Part shown: piece after piece, positions 23,679-29,256 of the stretch
How the letters are laid out: every line of letters begins with the position of its first letter
Numbering within the stretch: position 1 is the first letter of the stretch
Source of the DNA: a virus
DNA length: 29,256 nucleotides
Reading direction: 5' to 3' (one strand)
IMG/VR virus record: IMGVR_UViG_3300027608_000007
Location: 1-29,256 of that record
Program-made: the position numbers and the translations under genes
The notes under the pieces: generated by a model
Seen by the model: the letters and a program-made list of their open reading frames with translations, nothing else
What the model was told of the DNA's origin: nothing
Databases searched by the model: none

Positions 23679-24187
23679 AAAAATGTAAGAATTGTAAAGA
23701 AGGATTTACACCGGTAAACTTTAATCAAAAATACTGCCTTGAAAAGGAATGTGTTCAGATATGGGTAAAAAGTGAACAAGATAAGCAATGGGTGAAAAAA
23801 AAGAAAGAAATGAAAGAGAATCTTCAAACAGTTCAAGAGCTTATGAAATTAGCTCAAGTATACTTTAATTCATTTATACGGAATAGAGATAGAAATCTAG
23901 GATGTATATCTTGTGACGCTCCACTAGGTAAAAAATTTGATGCCGGACACTATTATTCGAGCGGTGGTCACAAAGTAATTACTTTCGATGAATCCAACGT
24001 ACACGGCCAATGTGTTTACTGCAATCAATACCTACACGGCAACTTGTTAAATTATCAAATAGGTATACAAAAACGAATTGGAGGAGAAAAACTTATAGAG
24101 CTTCAGGGTAAAGCACATCAAGAGAAAAAATACACACGAGAGGAGCTAAAAGAAATAATTGAAATCTATAAAGAAAAAAGTAAATGA
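23675..24187 (+). CDS. ninG: NinG/Rap-like recombination nuclease
   Basis: 170 residues. An N-terminal zinc knuckle (C4, C7, C21, C26) precedes a helix AQVYFNSFIRNRDRN. The core follows: CISCDAPLGKKFDAGHYYSS, then NVHGQCVYCNQYLHGN and IGIQKRIGGEKLIEL. The C-x2-C, A-G-H-Y, C-x2-C-N and H-G-N order is that of the lambda NinG (Rap) HNH-like family, which acts on branched recombination intermediates. It overlaps the glycosyltransferase and the next nuclease by four bases at each end. Confidence 0.85.
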   Translation: MKKCKNCKEGFTPVNFNQKYCLEKECVQIWVKSEQDKQWVKKKKEMKENLQTVQELMKLAQVYFNSFIRNRDRNLGCISCDAPLGKKFDAGHYYSSGGHKVITFDESNVHGQCVYCNQYLHGNLLNYQIGIQKRIGGEKLIELQGKAHQEKKYTREELKEIIEIYKEKSK

Positions 24188-24567
24188 ACGAAAAAATGTT
24201 GTTTGATTATTTAAAAAATAAGTATTGGAATGACTTAAAATTAAGCACCGAAGAATATAGCTCTTGGGATTGCTTTTCATATTCAACTAAAACACGAATA
24301 GAACTTAAATGCAGAAAAACACACTACAAAGAATTAATGATCGAAAAGCAAAAGTATTACTATTTAGTAAAAAAATACATAGAGACAAACGAAATACCAC
24401 TATACATTAATTCAACACCGGATGGTATATTTGCTTTTGATCTAAGAACAATAGACCCAATTTGGATAACGAATAAACAAATGCCGAAAACAACTGAATT
24501 TAATACAATAACCAAAGTTGAAAAAACATACGGCCTAATAAATATTAATCAAGCAAAAAAAATATAA
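24184..24567 (+). CDS. putative PD-(D/E)XK nuclease (Holliday-junction resolvase-like)
   Basis: 127 residues. WDCFSYSTKTRIELKCRKTH gives Asp29 and the E40-x-K42 signature on the next strand, the PD-(D/E)XK core, with EKQKYYYLVKKYIE as the following helix and IPLYINSTPDGIFAFDLR as the later strands. In Bacteroidota phages similar small proteins sit beside recombination genes. Resolution of junctions is the likely role, partner to NinG. The fold assignment comes from motif spacing only. Confidence 0.55.
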   Translation: MNEKMLFDYLKNKYWNDLKLSTEEYSSWDCFSYSTKTRIELKCRKTHYKELMIEKQKYYYLVKKYIETNEIPLYINSTPDGIFAFDLRTIDPIWITNKQMPKTTEFNTITKVEKTYGLININQAKKI

Positions 24568-24589
24568 AAAATAGTTGGTAATTAATTAA

Positions 24590-24631
24590 ATTGTTAATAA
24601 CTTTTTATGAATTGTTAATAACTTTTTATGA
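24590..24631. repeat. two tandem 21-bp repeats before gene 24704
   Basis: Bases 24590-24610 and 24611-24631 are identical 21-mers (core TTGTTAATAACTTTTTATGA), one immediately after the other, so the copies face the same side of DNA (two helical turns). They lie directly upstream of a host-type promoter and look like a regulator binding site. TTGTTAA also recurs in the early control region (18649-18676). Confidence 0.7.
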
Positions 24632-24639
24632 ATAATTAG

Positions 24640-24667
24640 TTTAGAGTATAAATAATGCTTATCTTTG
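24640..24667 (+). promoter_or_regulatory. second host-type promoter (before gene 24704)
   Basis: TATCTTTG (24660-24667) fits TAnnTTTG; a weak TTT at 24640-24642 lies 17 bases upstream as a possible -33 box. The 23 bases 24664-24686 are identical to the early promoter region 18707-18729. The leader carries ACTAACCAAT before the ATG at 24704. Confidence 0.65.
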
Positions 24668-24703
24668 TATATAATTATTTACTAACCAATTAAAAACAAA
24701 AAA

Positions 24704-24997
24704 ATGGAAACAAAAAAATTAGGACATTACAAAAATGGAGTTGAAAAATTAAGTGGTGATTTTAAAATCGCAAAACAAATGTTAATTGATATGGCTAAAT
24801 TTAAAGGTAAACTAGGTGATTACGGTCCTTTATCAAAACTTAAAACATTACCTAAGCATACCGAAATTGATAGATTTATTTCTAATGATTTTGAATTTAT
24901 TGTTATTAATTATGAATCAATGAATTTTAGTTTTAATACTATGACAGTAAGCAAACCGGAATTAGCAACAGCTGTTTATTGGCAAAAAATTAAATAA
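24704..24997 (+). CDS. separately controlled hypothetical protein (97 aa)
   Basis: 97 residues, basic (METKKLGHYKNGVEKLSGDF...), with helices (FKIAKQMLIDMAKFK) followed by strands (FEFIVINYESMNFSFN) and no recognised family. It stands alone with its own promoter, 21-bp tandem repeats upstream and a hairpin terminator downstream, unlike the packed genes around it. Such isolation suggests a dose-sensitive regulator or anti-host protein, but this is inference. Confidence 0.6.
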   Translation: METKKLGHYKNGVEKLSGDFKIAKQMLIDMAKFKGKLGDYGPLSKLKTLPKHTEIDRFISNDFEFIVINYESMNFSFNTMTVSKPELATAVYWQKIK

Positions 24998-25008
24998 TTA
25001 AACAAGGG

Positions 25009-25034
25009 GTGCGACTTGAGTAACGCACATTTTT
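25009..25034 (+). terminator. short hairpin plus T-run after gene 24704
   Basis: GTGCG and CGCAC pair around a 10-base loop, followed by A and five T residues. The 5-bp stem is short, so termination may be partial and let some transcription into the recombination genes. Confidence 0.5.
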
Positions 25035-25055
25035 AACTAACCAAAAAAAAATAAA

Positions 25056-25583
25056 ATGAAACATCTATTTAAAAGCCTAGCAGAATTTCAACAAGAAGTT
25101 CCAACTATTCACAAAGCAACACAAGGGTATGGGTACACCTACGCCGACCTGCCAAAGATTTTTGAAGTAATTAACCCACTATTAAAAAAGCACGGCTTAG
25201 GGTTTACTCAATTGATTAATAATACTGAATTAGTCACGATCGTTTTTCACGTTGAAACAGGCGAAACAATCGAAAGTAAAACAGCTATACCACAAGGTGT
25301 ACAATTGAAAGGTATGAATGACTTCCAAGTTTTGGGGAGTGCGATTTCCTACTTACGTCGTTACTGCTTGAGCAGCATTCTTGGTATAGTTAGTGACAAG
25401 GATACAGACGCAGGAGGTGAGCAAGTTAAGATCGAAGTAAAAAACGAATCAAATAAAGTAGCCATTGATGATAAACGACTAGCTAAAGCACTCAAAGCAA
25501 TAAGCGATGGCGAGTATACAAGAGAAGAGTTACTAAAGACATTTGATTTAACACCGGAACAAACTAAACTTATTACACAATGA
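25056..25583 (+). CDS. erf: ERF-family single-strand annealing protein
   Basis: 175 residues. TQGYGYTYADLPKIFEVINPLLKKHG (about 24-49), then FTQLINN, ETIESKTAIP and GMNDFQVLGSAISYLRRYCLSSILGI with SDKDTDAG (about 88-123) are the ERF-family landmarks. These proteins anneal complementary single strands in phage recombination, here presumably with the exonuclease encoded next (four-base overlap). The C-terminus is a short helical tail. Preceded by leader AACTAACCAA. Confidence 0.9.
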   Translation: MKHLFKSLAEFQQEVPTIHKATQGYGYTYADLPKIFEVINPLLKKHGLGFTQLINNTELVTIVFHVETGETIESKTAIPQGVQLKGMNDFQVLGSAISYLRRYCLSSILGIVSDKDTDAGGEQVKIEVKNESNKVAIDDKRLAKALKAISDGEYTREELLKTFDLTPEQTKLITQ

Positions 25584-26251
25584 AGATAAGATGTTCAGCC
25601 ATAGGTAAAATAATGACTTCCCCTAAATCTAAGGGGGAGTTGTTAAGCCAAACCACTAAGACTTACCTGCACGAGTTAGCTATCGAGGAAGTTTACGGCA
25701 TACGAAAAGAGTTTAGCTCACGTTACACCGACAAAGGAAACGAAGTAGAAGACCTTTCAATTGCCTTATGTAATGATGTCCTAGACATTGGATTCATTTA
25801 TAAGAACGAGGAACACTTTACTAATGATTGGATTTCAGGCACCCCGGATGTTAACACGAACGAGATTCTACTCGATGTGAAATCTAGTTACGATGCGACT
25901 ACTTTCCCATTTTTTGACCTTGAGTTAACAAATAAAATGTACCTTTACCAAATGCACGGATATATGTGGTTAACCGGCAAAGAAGAGTCATTACTTTGCT
26001 ACTGCTTGATTGATACTCCATTGCAAATAGTCGAAGACGAAATAAGACGAGAGCATTGGAAAGCAAGTTTGATTGAGGAAGATTTAGATTTAAGAGCGTT
26101 TGTACAAGCTAAGCATATGTTTGGACATATACCAAAAGAAAAGCGTTTAAAAGTCTTTAAAATAGCAAAAGACGAGAAGATAATAGAAGAGATTAAAACA
26201 CGAATAGAGCAATGCCGAGAATATTACAATGACTTAATACAAAAACTATAA
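25580..26251 (+). CDS. YqaJ/lambda-exonuclease-like recombination exonuclease
   Basis: 223 residues. Start MKIRCSAIGKIMTSPKSKGE, then a helix with Glu near 56, SGTPDVNTNEILLDVKSSYD with Asp90, Asp99 and Lys101 (PD-(D/E)XK core), and NKMYLYQMHGYMWLTG (Gln-containing helix as in YqaJ-type exonucleases). It would chew 5' ends of double-stranded DNA to give single strands for the ERF protein. Overlap with ERF gene by ATGA supports a two-component recombinase. Confidence 0.85.
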   Translation: MKIRCSAIGKIMTSPKSKGELLSQTTKTYLHELAIEEVYGIRKEFSSRYTDKGNEVEDLSIALCNDVLDIGFIYKNEEHFTNDWISGTPDVNTNEILLDVKSSYDATTFPFFDLELTNKMYLYQMHGYMWLTGKEESLLCYCLIDTPLQIVEDEIRREHWKASLIEEDLDLRAFVQAKHMFGHIPKEKRLKVFKIAKDEKIIEEIKTRIEQCREYYNDLIQKL

Positions 26252-26253
26252 TT

Positions 26254-26505
26254 ATGTTAAATAATATTATAGAATGCTATCCGGATGAAAAGATTATAAA
26301 AGCAGATGGATTAGATAGTGCAATAATAGGAATTGAAATTAACTCAATGAGATTGATTTACTCATCAAATAAAATAATAGAAATATTAATTGCAGAAAAT
26401 AATATGCAATTAGAAGATGCATTGGAATTTTATGAATTTAATATAGCAAATGCATATATTGGAGATAAAACTCCTATTTATTGCTATGATATAGATTTAA
26501 ACTAA
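26254..26505 (+). CDS. hypothetical protein (83 aa)
   Basis: 83 residues, acidic, alternating strands and helix (MLNNIIECYPDEKIIKADGL, IIGIEINSMRLIYSSNKIIE). The helix NMQLEDALEFYEFNIANAYIG is followed by DKTPIYCYD; such 'ALEFYEFNI' segments are common in small phage and plasmid proteins. Starts two bases after the exonuclease stop. Function unknown. Confidence 0.6.
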   Translation: MLNNIIECYPDEKIIKADGLDSAIIGIEINSMRLIYSSNKIIEILIAENNMQLEDALEFYEFNIANAYIGDKTPIYCYDIDLN

Positions 26506-26515
26506 AACAAACACT

Positions 26516-26605
26516 ATGATAATACTACTATCAATTTTACTGACCCCTGCTGTGGTGTGGGGGTGGTGGTGTACAATAGCTTATATATTAACTAAAAACA
26601 AATAA
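26516..26605 (+). CDS. tiny membrane peptide (29 aa)
   Basis: 29 residues, MIILLSILLTPAVVWGWWCT + IAYILTKNK: one apolar helix with a Trp-rich centre. It sits alone between two genes with no overlap, and its stop lies three bases before the next ATG. Short length makes it tentative; it could be a membrane peptide. Confidence 0.4.
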   Translation: MIILLSILLTPAVVWGWWCTIAYILTKNK

Positions 26606-26608
26606 CAA

Positions 26609-26938
26609 ATGAAAGTAACAGGTAAAATCCACTTTGTTGGAGCAATGAGAAAAGTAAGCGACAAGTTTAAAAGTAAAGATGTCGTAATATTAACTGATGA
26701 AAAGTATCCGCAGTATATAACCATACAATTTACGCAGGAAAAAACGGAACTAATAAGCCAAAATAATATTGGCGAACAGGTAGAGGTAAGTATTAATCTA
26801 AGAGGCCGGGAATGGAAGTCACCAACAGGAGAGATAAAGTATTTCAATACAATTGAAGGATGGCAAATCAATGAAGTTCAAAATGAATCTAATTTAAAAG
26901 AGCAGCCTTTAGAATGTTCAGACGATTTACCATTTTGA
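26609..26938 (+). CDS. ssb: single-stranded DNA-binding protein (DUF3127, SSB-like)
   Basis: 109 residues. MKVTGKIHFVGAMRKVSDKF, DVVILTDEKYPQYITIQFTQEK, IGEQVEVSINLRGREW and a YFNTIEGWQINEV strand form an OB-fold; the 'YPQYITIQF' strand and 'GREW' turn are what I recall for DUF3127. The end CSDDLPF is the acidic SSB tail that binds host replication and repair proteins. It would coat single strands for helicase and ERF. Confidence 0.82.
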   Translation: MKVTGKIHFVGAMRKVSDKFKSKDVVILTDEKYPQYITIQFTQEKTELISQNNIGEQVEVSINLRGREWKSPTGEIKYFNTIEGWQINEVQNESNLKEQPLECSDDLPF

Positions 26939-26940
26939 TA

Positions 26941-26978
26941 TAGTTTAAGGGGTAAAAATTGCCCCATTACTTAAACTA
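26941..26978 (+). terminator. long stem-loop downstream of ssb
   Basis: TAGTTTAA/TTAAACTA (8 bp) flanks an inner GGGG/CCCC stem with internal asymmetry (ATTAC). It is not followed by a T-run, so it is not a canonical terminator. It may be a transcript-end structure or a regulatory RNA element. Confidence 0.4.
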
Positions 26979-27032
26979 AAATGTGCAGTAAGTATGAAAA
27001 TTAAGTACTAATCTCAACAATTAATTAAAAAT

Positions 27033-27257
27033 ATGAAAGCAACAATCGAGTACAATTTACCGGATGACCAATTTGAATATGAATGTGCAATTAAATCAAT
27101 GAGAATGTGGCACTCACTAATTGAAGTAAAGGCAGAGCTTAGAGCCATTTGGAAATACGAAGAGCTAAAAGAAAATGAGTTTGAAATGATTGAGAGAATA
27201 AGAGAAAAGTTCTTTGAAATCTTAGCAGATAACGAAATAAACCTAGACCTATGCTAA
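27033..27257 (+). CDS. small conserved phage protein (74 aa)
   Basis: 74 residues, acidic; a strand MKATIEYNLPDDQFEYECAI followed by a long helix. The opening 'MKAxxxxNLPDDxxEYxxA' is familiar from small proteins in many unrelated phages, of unknown function. Start chosen at the ATG after A-rich leader ATTAAAAATA. Overlaps the HTH gene by seven bases. Confidence 0.65.
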   Translation: MKATIEYNLPDDQFEYECAIKSMRMWHSLIEVKAELRAIWKYEELKENEFEMIERIREKFFEILADNEINLDLC

Positions 27258-27469
27258 TAGATGACCATAGCTTGAGAGAGTATCTACTTGAGGCGTTAAA
27301 AACACGAACACGAAACCAAATAGTCAAAGAGATACAAGGGAGGGGTGAGACCTTCCATCAGTACAATATAGATAGGTTTCTACAAGGTAAAGACGTAAGT
27401 CTAGAGACAGCCAAGAAACTAGACAAATACATTTATCGAATAAAAATTTACGATTGTAATTTATTTTAG
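27251..27469 (+). CDS. Cro/CI-like small HTH protein
   Basis: 72 residues. EALKTRTRNQIVKEIQGRGE, then TFHQYNIDRFLQGKDVSLETAKKLDKYIYRI, has the layout of a lambda-repressor-type HTH: 'I-D-R-F-L-Q-G-K' as the recognition-helix end and 'S-L-E-T-A-x-x-L' as helix 4. It could bind the palindromes at 18423-18646 or the 21-bp repeats at 24590. No cleavable C-terminal domain exists, so this is more Cro-like than CI-like. Confidence 0.6.
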   Translation: MLIDDHSLREYLLEALKTRTRNQIVKEIQGRGETFHQYNIDRFLQGKDVSLETAKKLDKYIYRIKIYDCNLF

Positions 27470-27477
27470 TACATTTG
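27470..27477 (+). promoter_or_regulatory. host-type -7 element before the sigma-factor block
   Basis: TACATTTG fits TAnnTTTG and ends four bases before the ATG at 27482, so the transcript would begin at or very near the start codon. A convincing -33 TTG at 19-20 bases is not seen. The block driven would contain the membrane protein, the 71-residue protein and the sigma factor. Confidence 0.45.
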
Positions 27478-27481
27478 ACGT

Positions 27482-27730
27482 ATGATATTACTCGCATTAG
27501 TTCCTTTAGCTTGGTGGTTTGTTAATTTTGAGCCACTCCAAGCAACTTTTGATTACTTTTTTAAGTATAGACCTACTAGCACAATAGCCATACATATACA
27601 TTCTGCATTGGGCTGTATAAAATGTGTGGCTTTTTGGTTGACATTACTTTTTACCTTTGATTTTATTTTGGCTTGTCAAGCCTCACTTATTGCTTATATA
27701 CTAGATGAATGTTTGAACAGGCTGAGATAG
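27482..27730 (+). CDS. small membrane protein (82 aa)
   Basis: 82 residues with an N-terminal hydrophobic segment (MILLALVPLAWWFVNFEP) and two further apolar stretches (ALGCIKCVAFWLTLLFTFDF, ILACQASLIAYILDE). Two Cys (GCIKC) lie before the second segment. Similar small membrane proteins with 'C-x-K-C-V-A-F-W' occur in Bacteroidota phages as far as I recall. Overlaps the next gene by 22 bases. Function unknown. Confidence 0.6.
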   Translation: MILLALVPLAWWFVNFEPLQATFDYFFKYRPTSTIAIHIHSALGCIKCVAFWLTLLFTFDFILACQASLIAYILDECLNRLR

Positions 27731-27924
27731 ATTTAATCGCAGAGATAGAAGGATTGTCTGATACTATTAGATACTCTAAGCATTCCTGCGTTAAACTATT
27801 TAGAATACGAACAAAGTATGATGGTATACAGCCTAGAGAATGTTTCTGTGCGTCAGTAAGACGAAGGATATGGTATAAAGATTTTATGATTTGGTATGAA
27901 AAAGCTCTTAGACAATTACATTAG
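27709..27924 (+). CDS. hypothetical protein preceding sigma factor (71 aa)
   Basis: 71 residues, helical, with C-x18-C (SKHSCVKLFRIRT, RECFCASVRRRIWYKDF) and aromatic-rich C-terminus. It overlaps its upstream neighbour by 22 bases and the sigma gene by 29. The tight overlap with sigma makes a regulatory role (for example an anti-sigma or an adaptor) worth testing, but there is no sequence evidence for it. Confidence 0.55.
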   Translation: MFEQAEIDLIAEIEGLSDTIRYSKHSCVKLFRIRTKYDGIQPRECFCASVRRRIWYKDFMIWYEKALRQLH

Positions 27925-28438
27925 TAGGGCTTATCCTGAGGTAAGAGCTTACACGGCTTATTTTCTATCTAAGATGGGGTTATATCTAGACGCTGATACA
28001 GTCATCAACAACTCATACCTGCACGTTCTTACCATTAACGATAATACAAGTGACGAGGACAAGGTAAAGGCGTACTTGTTAAACACAATCAAGTACCAAA
28101 TCTTATGGAGTACATCCAAGAGCCATAAAGACGATAGAATAACATCCATTATAGACAACTCACCGGATAGAATAGATGGCGATGAGCTAAACGATAAGAT
28201 AAAAGAAGACAGGAACTATTCTTTTCAAAAAGGACTACTTGAAATCTACCGGTTAAGCCTAAAAGATAACGTACAAAGAATAGTTTTCGAGGCTTACATC
28301 GACAAGGGGTATATCACCTCAAGATCATTGGCTACTTATTTCGGAATAACTCACACCTCAGCGTACTATCTCATCAAAGACTTAAAACAAAATTTAAACG
28401 AATTACAATATAGGTATGAAAGCGAGTCAATTTATTAG
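27896..28438 (+). CDS. ECF-like sigma factor (probable late-transcription factor)
   Basis: 180 residues in a two-domain sigma-70 family layout. The region-2 part has NNSYLHVLTIND (39-50) and DKVKAYLLNTIKYQILW (55-71), matching the 'A-x-x-Y-L-x-x-I-x-x-N' helix that melts and reads the -10 element. A linker (72-110) is followed by a region-4 HTH, VQRIVFEAYIDKGYITSRSLA + TYFGITHTSAYYLIKDL (126-163). It is encoded just before the terminase and structural genes, and promoter copy 5 lies in its 3' end. The -35-like AAAC of those motifs agrees with the AAC of many ECF promoters. Sigma identity is from pattern, not a search. Confidence 0.7.
   Translation: MKKLLDNYISRAYPEVRAYTAYFLSKMGLYLDADTVINNSYLHVLTINDNTSDEDKVKAYLLNTIKYQILWSTSKSHKDDRITSIIDNSPDRIDGDELNDKIKEDRNYSFQKGLLEIYRLSLKDNVQRIVFEAYIDKGYITSRSLATYFGITHTSAYYLIKDLKQNLNELQYRYESESIY
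28382..28416 (+). promoter_or_regulatory. putative phage late promoter, copy 5
   Basis: TTAAAAC (28382-28388), 17 bases, then CAATATAGGTA (28406-28416), the last A being the first base of the ATG of the 58-residue gene. It lies wholly inside the end of the sigma-factor gene. One base (C for T) differs from the other four -10-like elements. It would drive the terminase genes. Confidence 0.68.
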
Positions 28439-28592
28439 TATCTTGTCATTACTTACTGCCTTGAGCTGTGGCTTAGCTTTATTCACTCTAGATTATGTAT
28501 GGGCTTCAAGAGCTGCAGGTTTATGGATTGCATTTTATTACACATTTTTAATTTTTCTACAATATGAAGACAAAGACGGAACACCTAGGTAA
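28416..28592 (+). CDS. small membrane protein (58 aa)
   Basis: 58 residues: MKASQFISILSLLTALSCGL, then ALFTLDYVWASRAAGLWIAF and YYTFLIFLQYEDKDGTPR, with two hydrophobic segments and a charged end. It starts exactly at late promoter copy 5, inside the sigma gene, and its end overlaps the next gene by 29 bases. A role in late infection is suggested only by the promoter. Confidence 0.55.
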   Translation: MKASQFISILSLLTALSCGLALFTLDYVWASRAAGLWIAFYYTFLIFLQYEDKDGTPR

Positions 28593-28764
28593 GTATATCA
28601 CTACCTACAACGGAAATTTTGAGACCTCTTTCACTGTAACAGAGGAAACAGCTAAAGACCACAAGTACTATACCTCTATAGGCCTTGGTTATCTATTCGA
28701 GGAATCAACACCTAAGGTAAAATACACAGGAGTCGAAAACACGAAAAAAGATAAAGATGCCTAG
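28564..28764 (+). CDS. hypothetical protein before terminase (66 aa)
   Basis: 66 residues, charged (MKTKTEHLGKYITTYNGNFE...), with two strand segments (YITTYNGNFETSFTV, YYTSIGLGYLFEE) and a Lys-rich end. The 3' end overlaps the terminase small subunit gene by eight bases, so it is in the packaging operon. Similar small genes precede terS in other phages; no function recognised. Confidence 0.55.
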   Translation: MKTKTEHLGKYITTYNGNFETSFTVTEETAKDHKYYTSIGLGYLFEESTPKVKYTGVENTKKDKDA

Positions 28765-29179
28765 AGTAAAGTTAATAGAGACACCTGAGAAGTTAATGCA
28801 AATCTTTGAAGAGTACAAAGCTTACACTCTAGCTAACCCTAGAACAAAGTACGTACTATCTCAAAAGACAGCAGAAATGATAGCAGAACCTCTAAGAGTG
28901 CCTTTAACAAATGAGGGCTTTGAGATATTTTGTTTTAATAACTACTCAGACGTACATAACTATTTCGATAATACCGAGGGTAGATATTCCGAATACAAGA
29001 CAGTCTGTTCGCACATTAAGAAGGAAATCAGAAACGACCAAATCACCGGTGGTATGGTAGGACAATATAACCCTTCGATAACTCAAAGATTGAACGCACT
29101 CAAAGAACAAACAGACGTAACAAGCGACAACGAAAAGATTAACGCTATCACTGTGACAATCGTGAAGCCTACCGAGTAA
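28757..29179 (+). CDS. terS: terminase small subunit
   Basis: 140 residues. A helical N-terminal half (EKLMQIFEEYKAYT) and VPLTNEGFEIFCFNNYSDVHN + YFDN form the oligomerisation and DNA-recognition part. The end GMVGQYNPSITQRLNALKEQTDVTSDNEK + INAITV is the well-known small-terminase C-terminal pattern ('N-P-S-I-x-x-R-L-x-x-L-K-E-Q'). It recognises the packaging site, often within or near its own gene. The stop is followed immediately by terL. Confidence 0.85.
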   Translation: MPRVKLIETPEKLMQIFEEYKAYTLANPRTKYVLSQKTAEMIAEPLRVPLTNEGFEIFCFNNYSDVHNYFDNTEGRYSEYKTVCSHIKKEIRNDQITGGMVGQYNPSITQRLNALKEQTDVTSDNEKINAITVTIVKPTE

Positions 29180-29256
29180 ATGAATATTAAAAGCACTGTT
29201 ATCTTCGAAAAGAACTTTGAGGCCATAGCAGGTGACAAGCGATTTATAATAAACGA
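29130..29256. repeat. 127-bp terminal direct repeat (second copy)
   Basis: Identical to 1-127. This second copy contains the last 50 bases of terS and the first 77 bases of terL. Confidence 0.95.
29180..29256 (+). CDS. terL: terminase large subunit, 5' fragment created by the window cut
   Basis: The first 77 bases (25 codons and two bases) of terL, the same as 51-127. The gene is truncated by the window end and complete at 51-1199. Confidence 0.9.
   Translation, partial: MNIKSTVIFEKNFEAIAGDKRFIIN

Noticed and set aside
27343-27358. ACAATATAGATAGGT inside the HTH gene
   Set aside because: It has an insertion relative to the late motif, no AAAC at 17 bp, and lies in the middle of a coding region.
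27251-27469. Lysogeny repressor
   Set aside because: Only a short HTH with no C-terminal dimer/cleavage domain, and no integrase or attachment site was found, so a temperate lifestyle is not supported.

Overview
This window is a complete, small (about 29.1 kb), AT-rich, tailed double-stranded DNA phage genome of siphovirus type. The first 127 bases are repeated exactly at the end, so the molecule closes into a circle of about 29,129 bp, opened inside the small/large terminase junction. The host is most likely a member of the Bacteroidota. The host-type promoters match the Bacteroidota -7 element TAnnTTTG, start codons lack Shine-Dalgarno sequences and are preceded by A-rich leaders, and several proteins (holin, SSB-like DUF3127 protein, replication initiator, portal) look like Bacteroidota phage families. 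I see no integrase, no CI-type repressor, no tRNA, no transposon and no CRISPR array, so a virulent lifestyle is the simplest reading.

Layout, read along the circle from the control region. A strong terminator (18350-18389) closes the late operon. It is followed by a 300-bp gene-free control region rich in dyads and an early host-type promoter (18680-18710). Next come: nine to ten tiny early genes (18748-20262); a replication module (DnaA-C-like DNA-binding protein, winged-helix initiator with internal iterons, DnaB/Twinkle-type helicase core, 20246-22144); a probable DNA glycosyltransferase (TAGT-like) with its companion; a recombination block (NinG, PD-(D/E)XK nuclease, ERF annealing protein, YqaJ-like exonuclease, SSB-like protein, 23675-26938); and a short regulatory block ending in an ECF-like sigma factor (27896-28438). 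The terminase genes straddle the window ends. The structural block follows: tail proteins and tape measure (1389-7957), connector/fibre genes (7954-9903), two minus-strand paralogues (9892-11149), XkdF-type protease/scaffold, major capsid, tube-like protein, portal and connector (11194-15993). Last come holin, amidase and a unimolecular spanin (15990-17549), and a DnaQ-like exonuclease (17546-18322).

The most striking observation is a bipartite motif, TNWAAAC-N17-TAATATAGGTA, found five times with exactly the same 17-bp spacing (1344, 8384, 11160, 13744, 28382). All five lie downstream of the sigma-factor gene in transcription order, and each sits just before a late gene. At four of the five the last A of the motif is the first base of the ATG. 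I infer that these are late promoters read by the phage's own sigma factor and that they make mostly leaderless mRNAs. One copy overlaps, on the opposite strand, the host-type promoter of the minus-strand gene pair, which suggests an early/late switch.

Other points of interest are iterons inside the initiator gene, an orphan TAGT-like glycosyltransferase without a visible TET dioxygenase or methyltransferase, a palindrome-rich control region, a 21-bp tandem operator before gene 24704, and a head/tail gene order close to the reverse of the usual one.
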